Shown one piece after another: positions 8,082-12,625 of a stretch of 12,625 bases of DNA. The translations under genes and the position numbers were made by a program. Within the stretch, counting starts at the first letter, position 1; each line of letters opens with the position of its first letter. Source of the DNA: Phoronis ovalis (Eukaryota > Phoronida > Phoronidae); NCBI GenBank assembly GCA_028565635.1, contig JAOXYB010043526.1, positions 1 to 12,625 of the forward strand, written 5' to 3'. Under the pieces are notes generated by a model, which saw only the letters and a list, made by a program, of their open reading frames with translations, made no database searches and had not been told where the DNA came from.

Positions 8082-11000
8082 CTGCAAAAATGAAAGTTTT
8101 CAATTCACAATATATTATTATAGTGATTGCATACATGAACATATTACTAGGCCATAGTTTAAACGCAAGACAGTAGTGCCAACTATGACCTTGAGGTCAA
8201 AAGGTCATGTAAAGATCAAATGCTAGATTATTTGAAATTATTCTAGAACATTCCAAAAGGTATATCAATTAGGAAATTTTGTTGATTTGTAAATTTGTTT
8301 TAGACACAAACGCACACACACACACACACACAAACACACAAGCTATGTATGTAATGTTGATTCCCATTCAAAAGTTACAACCCCACATTTTACAAATTCC
8401 ATACCAAGAGCGTGCCTAGAGGACTCAGTTTTTAAAGCAATCATGAATTACACAAGCACAAGGCCAAATATTGGCTAAAGGCATCCAAGGAGGGTCATTG
8501 TTTTTGGCTGGTTGACTAGTATAAAATGCATCTAGTGCTTACATGAAAGTTGGAGTTTTCAAAATTTTAAAACCTCCCTGTTGTTCTGGAAATACATCTT
8601 CTAAGAAATAATAAACGTGTCCAACAGCAATTCCTAAAAAGCAAAAACAATCTGATAACCCTTATACATTATCTGACTTTTATATTTGGCTTGTCATCTA
8701 CTCCTGTATTGTATCTCTACTTTGCTACAGATTCTTGCAAAGACGGGTACAAATCAATTCTTATTATGAAGAAATATTGTTTCCCTTAAAAGAGCTGTAC
8801 ACACTGCTTTTTTGTGTGACGGAGAGCTCACTTGAATACTGTATCATTCTACTGATTAACATATATCAACAATATTAAATTTGTTTTACCTTTGCCAGTT
8901 TTAGAAAGCAAAAGTGCTTTGCAGGCTGGGTTAATTTAATCTGTCTAGAAATACTACTAACATATAAACAAATTAGAAATCAATTATAAAACTTACCCAT
9001 TAAATCAACTATTATGGAATTGCCTAATAGCAATGAAAAAGCCAACAACACCCAAGGCAAGTATGGTGCCTGGAAATTCATTAAACCAAAGAAATTCATT
9101 CGAATATATGGGTTTCTTCTACTCCATATGTAGACTAGCATTATAGTGAAAGCTTGACCTAAAAATACCATATTAACAAACAATGCAACTATCTGGTAAA
9201 TACAGTTAAGAAATTTTTTGAGGTTTTTAATTGGACATAGAAATGTTTGATATAATATAATATATTAATGTTTATTTTGAGAATCTATCTTTACTATAAT
9301 TGAAAATACATAATTTAAAATGTAGTAAACTATAAATATGTAGATTATAATTACTTGAACTATTATAATAAAACTAACATTTTATGTTACATTTAATTAT
9401 CAAACAGTATTTATTAATTCATTGTTTTGTTAAAATAATTCAAAAAAGGATACAGTCATAATTAATCCGCCAAATAAAAACATGCAAAAAAAATCTCCTG
9501 TCCTTCCTCTAAATGAGCCTTCTTCTAACATTCTACAGTATCTGTATGTGAAAATCATGTTGAAGAGAAAGTTGAATCCTATCGTTCCAAAAAACATGAA
9601 ATTTGTTACCAGTCTCCATAACTGCAAAATATCACAAGCACTGTTAACTGAAACACTCAGCAAGCTCTATGTTAGAATCATGTGACCAGCTATACAGGAG
9701 TTTTGCAAAATTATGTACATAATTATGTTGGTAGCCCTGAATAGTTTCGACATGCTGACGATCTCAATATAAAAAAATCCAGCAGAATTGGTGCTAGTCT
9801 GCAGTGAGGCACAGACGTACATTCATTATGGCATTTTGTGAGCACTACAATTATACATAAATATATGTATACTAATCTCAATAAATCCATCCATTAGTGT
9901 TCTGTACCTTCTCAACTGGGCTTAGTCAATAGTCAATTTTTGTTATATATTCCAATTTAACAAGAGCGAAATAATTATGTTAACCGAGATAAACCTTTCT
10001 CTCTGCGTGATCCATTGTCACCTATTCTATCACTATGACTCATTGTGAATAGGTATCTTGCTTTTTGCTTAGCGGACTACAGATAAGCTCTGGCAGGACA
10101 GAATGTGTGTGATCGACCACTTAGTCCACTGATATACCTATTATTTTAAGCTGTAATTTGATTGGTGTAAACATTTTCGTGACAATTTATATAGAAAGGG
10201 AGTATCGTTCTTCTGCTTTTCGAGATAATAAACAAAAATTGACTACAGTTAGTGGAGCAGGTGCAGAACACTAATGAATGGATTTATTCAGATTGTACAT
10301 ATGCATAAGTCATATATACATACATATACCCACAGACATAGACATACCATTAAAACATGGACAAAGAGATAATGCAGTAAAGTCTATTACATACCTGCAA
10401 TTGGTTGAAGATCAGATCTGGATTAAAGTATAGTTGGAACGGTGTGAGAATCTCCAGTTGCTACAAGGAAAAACCTTAACTTACTTATCACACTTGAATA
10501 TTTTTGTGCTAATCTTTGGTGTGTAGCATTTAGTACCCTGTTGTGGTCTGGTGATTGTTATGCATGCATCCATTTCCAGTGCCTTTACACTTGTGAGGCT
10601 GACTGGGATATGCTACTGGTGTAGATTGCCTTTTGTGTTGATGAATTTTGGTATATTGTGGTTTAGAATGTGGTCTGAATTGGAGTTTATAGTAAATATG
10701 AATTTTACCATTTTTACAATTTTTTATTTTCAGAGGCACGGTCCTACCCAACATATATCCGAAGAATCCCTTAGATGCAGTAACTTTTGGCCTTAACTGT
10801 ATTCTAGGGCACGAAATGCTGTAGTCTGACATTAAGTTAGTCCTGGTTCATGATGTTCTACTCTAGCTCTTGATAAAATGACTTGTGAGCTGTGTAAACA
10901 GTTATGGACTCTCACATAGTTGATTACAGTGAAAGTGCCTAAACTTTGAATTGTATGTAATTCCTACCAAATGAGTTCATATATCACCATTCAGATACTC

Positions 11001-11796
11001 TTTGATATCCAACTTCAACTCCCACTATTGCTATATTATCATCATTGCAACTCCGACGTGCTGGCACACACAACATTCAAAGAGATACTTCTTTTCTTCT
11101 TAATTTCAGAGTTGCGTTTGCCCACGCATAAAATATCACCATCTGTCAGACACGTGAAGGGAACACGATAGGAGTAGTGGGAACTGACAAAGTTGGATTC
11201 ATTTTATCAGAGTATCCGGACAATGATAATTGATATATCAGTCTTGAACTGATTTGGTAGGAATTATATAAATTACAGAAATTACATATATTTCGAACTT
11301 TGGGTAATTCCACTGTAATCGGCTATGTAAGAGTCCATGACTGTTCGCACAGCACATGAACCACTGACACTAGAACTACTACCTCCCTATAGCTTCCCGC
11401 TGGGAAAAGGTGCTAAATTAGATATAAATCTCATTCGCCGAATTATTCGGGGTTTCGACCAAGAGGTAGTTCACTTACATTTTATGACATTTCGATATCA
11501 GCCCCTTGTGCCATAAATAACATATATATTAGATTCATGGTTTATATTATGTACAAAAGAGATTTCCTGAATCCGGATGCAGACGATGCAAATTAATTGG
11601 GAAATAGATGTTCAATCACATCTCATTGAATGAACTTTTATACCAATCTGAATCACAGTCGCACAGGTTTATCTACAGAATCCAGACAGACATACATACA
11701 TACCACAGCAACCGTTGTAAGTATACACGAAGTAGTATATGCCCGGGTAATCGGGGGCATTTGCATGTACTCCTGTTGAAATGTTTGGTAAGCCAT
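7943..11796 (-). CDS. DERL2: Derlin-2/3-type protein, complete six-exon gene
   Basis: Exons at 11704-11796, 10395-10460, 9454-9621, 8997-9192, 8543-8633 and 7943-8081 join in phase to 753 nt, encoding 250 residues and a stop. Derlins are multi-spanning ER membrane proteins of the rhomboid superfamily that lack the protease catalytic residues. They help move misfolded proteins out of the ER for ubiquitination and p97/VCP extraction (ERAD). The sequence shows the MAYQ start, the WR motif (Trp55-Arg56) in the first luminal loop, and the highly conserved [19 protein letters not shown] segment. It also shows the GxxxG motif (Gly175, Gly179) and a C-terminal SHP-like box near residues 229-238 that in the family binds p97. 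The length is near that of human DERL2 (about 239), with a tail about 11 residues longer. It is closer to Derlin-2/3 than Derlin-1; I cannot separate Derlin-2 from Derlin-3 further. Confidence 0.97.
8186..8207. repeat. Cluster of TGACCT/AGGTCA half-sites
   Basis: TGACCT, two bases, AGGTCA, two bases, AGGTCA. The last pair has the spacing of a DR2 nuclear receptor element. The same motif also occurs as a dispersed simple repeat in mollusc genomes, so a repeat remnant is at least as likely as a regulatory site. Confidence 0.5.
8313..8340. repeat. (CA)n microsatellite
   Basis: About ten CA units, one interruption (AAA), then more CA, in Derlin intron 5. Confidence 0.9.
8543..8633 (-). CDS. DERL2: Derlin exon 5 (residues 175-204 and part of 205)
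   Basis: The first two bases complete Gly175, giving [18 protein letters not shown], which includes the GxxxG motif of the last membrane helix, then [11 protein letters not shown]. The acceptor is CTTTTTTAG and the donor GTAAGC; the exon ends in phase 2. Confidence 0.95.
8634..8996 (-). other. Derlin intron 4 (363 bp)
   Basis: AT-rich, from GTAAGT to CTTTTTTAG. No repeat or embedded gene was recognised. Confidence 0.9.
8997..9192 (-). CDS. DERL2: Derlin exon 4 (residues 110-174 plus one base)
   Basis: This carries the conserved membrane core: [18 protein letters not shown], the [21 protein letters not shown] loop and the GNSIIVDLM helix. It starts after TTTACCAG and ends ATGG before donor GTAAGT, phase 1. 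The first codons ATA GTT lie upstream of an internal ATG, and match the family only if the splice is used. Confidence 0.96.
9193..9453 (-). other. Derlin intron 3 (261 bp)
   Basis: Very AT-rich, from GTATCC to TTTACCAG. Nothing else was seen. Confidence 0.9.
9454..9621 (-). CDS. DERL2: Derlin exon 3 (residues 54-109)
   Basis: This 168-nt exon, phase 0 at both ends, starts LWRLVTNF (the WR motif) and includes [19 protein letters not shown], the most conserved Derlin stretch, then the next membrane helix ending GGLIMT. The donor is GTATCC, weaker than the others. A run of eight T in the coding strand near GDFFCMF is a possible slippage site, but the frame is intact. Confidence 0.96.
9622..10394 (-). 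other. Derlin intron 2 (773 bp)
   Basis: The intron runs from GTATGT to acceptor ATTTTGCAG. More than half of it is the inverted-repeat element at 9874-10294. Confidence 0.9.
9874..10294. mobile_element. MITE-like inverted-repeat element in Derlin intron 2
   Basis: The outer 36 nt at 9874-9909 match the reverse complement of 10259-10294 at 33 of 36 positions, starting AATCTSAATAAATCCAT. The similarity continues inward with gaps: TCAATTTTTGTT pairs again near 9930-9945, and ATTGTCAC at 10014-10021 pairs with 10179-10186. A smaller stem (ACCTATTC with GAATAGGT) lies near 10021-10054. There is no coding capacity and no clear target-site duplication. This fits a non-autonomous DNA transposon, but the superfamily cannot be told. 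Confidence 0.7.
10395..10460 (-). CDS. DERL2: Derlin exon 2 (residues 32-53)
   Basis: This 66-nt exon, phase 0 at both ends, encodes [18 protein letters not shown], the first luminal loop, where family members read PFQLYFN almost without change. The acceptor is CCTTGTAG and the donor GTATGT. Confidence 0.95.
10850..11385. mobile_element. Large hairpin (MITE-like) element in Derlin intron 1
   Basis: Positions 10897-10931 match the reverse complement of 11311-11345 at 31 of 35, and 10961-10979 match that of 11245-11263 at 18 of 19. Further pairing runs both inward (GATACTCT, ATCCAACTT, TCCCACTA) and outward to about 10850 and 11385. The whole element is one long imperfect hairpin with arms of perhaps 200 nt or more. 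Ends are approximate and no target duplication was found. There is no transposase frame; an open stretch at 10971-11171 is within it and not protein-like. Confidence 0.7.
11438..11450. repeat. Perfect 13-nt palindrome
   Basis: CCGAAT-T-ATTCGG in Derlin intron 1, just outside the hairpin element. Its role is unknown. Confidence 0.6.
11704..11796 (-). CDS. DERL2: Derlin exon 1 (residues 1-31)
   Basis: This encodes the cytosolic N-terminus, starting [10 protein letters not shown] with the PPITRAYTT segment typical of Derlins, and the start of the first membrane helix. The ATG context (AAGATGG) is favourable. The exon ends at GTG before donor GTATGT, phase 0. Confidence 0.95.
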
Positions 11797-12081
11797 CTTA
11801 CAGGTTAGTCTGCCACGTCATGAAATACGCATGCGCTAAAATTCGGAAGTAGACAGAAGTACTCTAGTTGGGTGTTTTCTAAAAGTGTATTTTCTTTTGC
11901 TTTCATTTCTACTGAATCTGTCACCTGATTTCATTAATATTTTATCGAACTGAAGCTCTCTAAGTATTAATTTGCGTTATTTAAATATTCATTTGGAAGT
12001 TATTTCCAAAGGGCAAGGTCGTTCTTCATCGATTCCTCTTTCGCCTCTTTCAGCAACTTCCTGTTGTCAGTAGCGGTAAAA
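11797..12081. promoter_or_regulatory. Putative bidirectional promoter between Derlin and the right-hand gene
   Basis: The two start codons face away from each other with 285 bp between them, so both 5' UTRs and core promoters must lie here unless upstream exons exist. CGCATGCGC at 11828-11836 resembles an NRF1 site. CGGAAGT at 11844-11850 and CAGGAAGT (minus strand, 12056-12063) resemble ETS sites. NRF1 and ETS sites are typical of TATA-less housekeeping bidirectional promoters in animals. That they act here is inferred. Confidence 0.6.
11828..11836. promoter_or_regulatory. NRF1-like site
   Basis: CGCATGCGC matches the core of the palindromic NRF1 consensus and lies 32 bp upstream of the Derlin start codon. 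It could be within the 5' UTR. Confidence 0.45.
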
Positions 12082-12190
12082 ATGGCGTCGAGTTTCGCTT
12101 CTTCTCCTCGGGGTTACAATGAATACGATTTTGACGATAACGACAGTCTATCAGCTGATGATAGAAGTGAAATACCTCCCTCTGATGAAG
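12082..12190 (+). CDS. First coding exon of an unidentified gene (partial)
   Basis: The ATG sits in a good context (AAAAATGG). It opens 36 codons plus one base before a strong donor, G|GTGAGC. The peptide begins MASSFASSPRGYNEYDF, followed by an acidic Ser/Asp-rich stretch (DDNDSLSADDRSE) and PPSDEG. Codons are more GC-rich than the flanking DNA. An SSPR motif and acidic patches suggest a nuclear or phosphorylated N-terminus, similar in style to replication or chromatin proteins, but this is not enough to name it. The rest of the gene lies beyond the window. Confidence 0.65.
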
Positions 12191-12238
12191 GTGAGCTAGC
12201 TGATTTTAAAAAAATATAGAGTTATTATATTGCCGAGT

Positions 12239-12297
12239 TTACTAGCATAGTTTACTTTAAGTTTAAACGGTTTAAACTTAATAAACTATTAAAGTAA
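12239..12297. repeat. Compact inverted repeat with a 12-bp perfect core
   Basis: TTAAGTTTAAAC at 12257-12268 and its exact complement at 12270-12281 are separated by one base. Imperfect pairing (TAGTTTA, TTACT) extends the arms to nearly 30 nt. It could be a tiny foldback element. Confidence 0.7.
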
Positions 12298-12348
12298 TAG
12301 GTATGAAAATTGAAAGTCCGAAAGACGGTTCACCTAATTTTTACTTTT

Positions 12349-12625
12349 AGGGACTGGTCAGAAATTACCACAGGGGGGGTTGGTGCATTTCAAAACATGG
12401 TGCACAAAAAAATCCAACCCCCTCTCTAAGGTTAGCACAAAAAATTGCAACTCCCCCCTAAGAGCAAGTAAAAAAAATGATGACCCCCCCCCTCCGACAG
12501 GCGAGAGCGCCCACAGGGCGCGAAGCGAAACTAGGGGGTCCGGGGGACATTTTTTTAATATTTCATGTGATTTCCTGCAATCTGGTGCATTTTGGGACTA
12601 TTTCTTGCCATGATACATTGTGCCA
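12349..12625. repeat. G-rich dispersed repeat, cut by the window end
   Basis: It begins near AGGGACTGGTCAG and has repeated units of G or C runs with A runs (GGGGGGGTTGGTGCATTT, CAACCCCCTC, AACTCCCCCC, GACCCCCCCC). It then has a GC-rich segment with GGGCGCGAAGCGAAACTAG and GGGGGTCCGGGGG. Such sequences are frequent dispersed repeats in marine invertebrates; the class is unknown to me. The open frame across it (12380-12613) is an artefact of the repeat. Confidence 0.55.

Larger units (their letters stand above)
8082..8542 (-). other. Derlin intron 5 (461 bp)
   Basis: From GTAAGC to TTTTTGCAG. It holds a cluster of three AGGTCA-type half-sites (8186-8207) and a (CA)n microsatellite (8313-8340). 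Confidence 0.9.
10461..11703 (-). other. Derlin intron 1 (1243 bp)
   Basis: The intron runs from GTATGT to acceptor CCTTGTAG. It contains a large inverted-repeat element at about 10850-11385 and a CCGAATTATTCGG palindrome at 11438-11450. Overlapping open stretches on both strands at 10530-10832 do not look like a conserved protein. Confidence 0.9.
12191..12625 (+). other. Start of intron 1 of the right-hand gene
   Basis: It begins GTGAGC and continues past the window end. It contains a compact hairpin (12239-12297) and a G-rich dispersed repeat from about 12349. Confidence 0.6.

Noticed and set aside
9482-9685. Open frame on the plus strand opposite Derlin exon 3
   Set aside because: It is the antisense shadow of a well-conserved exon.
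10530-10832. 100-codon minus-strand frame and 81-codon plus-strand frame in Derlin intron 1
   Set aside because: Both strands are open at once, no domain is seen, and insertion as an extra exon would break the conserved Derlin sequence.
10971-11171. 66-codon plus-strand frame
   Set aside because: It sits inside the hairpin element and is explained by the repeat.
11441-11460. GGGGTTTCGACC, which resembles a tRNA T-arm
   Set aside because: No A box, acceptor stem or anticodon arm was found at the right distances on either strand.
11608-11808. 66-codon plus-strand frame over Derlin exon 1
   Set aside because: It is the antisense shadow of exon 1.
12380-12613. 77-codon plus-strand frame
   Set aside because: It is low-complexity Pro/Lys-rich translation of the G/C-run repeat, inside the intron of the right-hand gene.

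Overview
This looks like AT-rich nuclear DNA from an animal: the genes are split by GT-AG introns, intergenic spaces are long, and there are microsatellites and non-autonomous repeats. The Derlin gene and the repeat types (TGACCT/AGGTCA runs, G-rich dispersed repeats with GCGAAGCGA-like segments) suggest a marine invertebrate, perhaps a mollusc or other lophotrochozoan. That placement is an impression, not a result. No bacterial or organellar genes, tRNA, rRNA or CRISPR array was found.

Three genes can be supported. (1) Positions 540-3351, minus strand: a three-exon gene for a small protein of 124 residues with two membrane segments and a CxxCxC N-terminus. Its exon phases and splice sites join exactly, but I do not recognise the family. 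(2) Positions 7943-11796, minus strand: a complete six-exon Derlin-2/3-type gene of 250 residues, an ER membrane rhomboid pseudoprotease of ER-associated degradation. It has the WR motif, the GxxxG motif and a C-terminal SHP-like box for binding p97/VCP. (3) From 12082, plus strand: the first coding exon (36 codons plus one base) of an unidentified gene with a Ser-rich, acidic N-terminus. It runs out of the window.

The Derlin gene and the right-hand gene are head to head, with start codons 285 bp apart. The gap carries an NRF1-like palindrome and ETS-like sites, as expected of a shared housekeeping promoter.

Two MITE-like inverted-repeat elements (about 420 bp and 530 bp) sit in Derlin introns 2 and 1. 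The first intron of the right-hand gene holds a compact hairpin and then a G-rich dispersed repeat that runs to the window end. Positions 3352-7690 are intergenic and mostly featureless, apart from one G-rich repeat fragment, small palindromes and a weak open frame that may be a gene relic.

I see no clear new multi-gene system. The most novel candidates are the unrecognised two-membrane-segment protein, the two large hairpin elements in the Derlin pre-mRNA, and the unidentified divergent partner gene.
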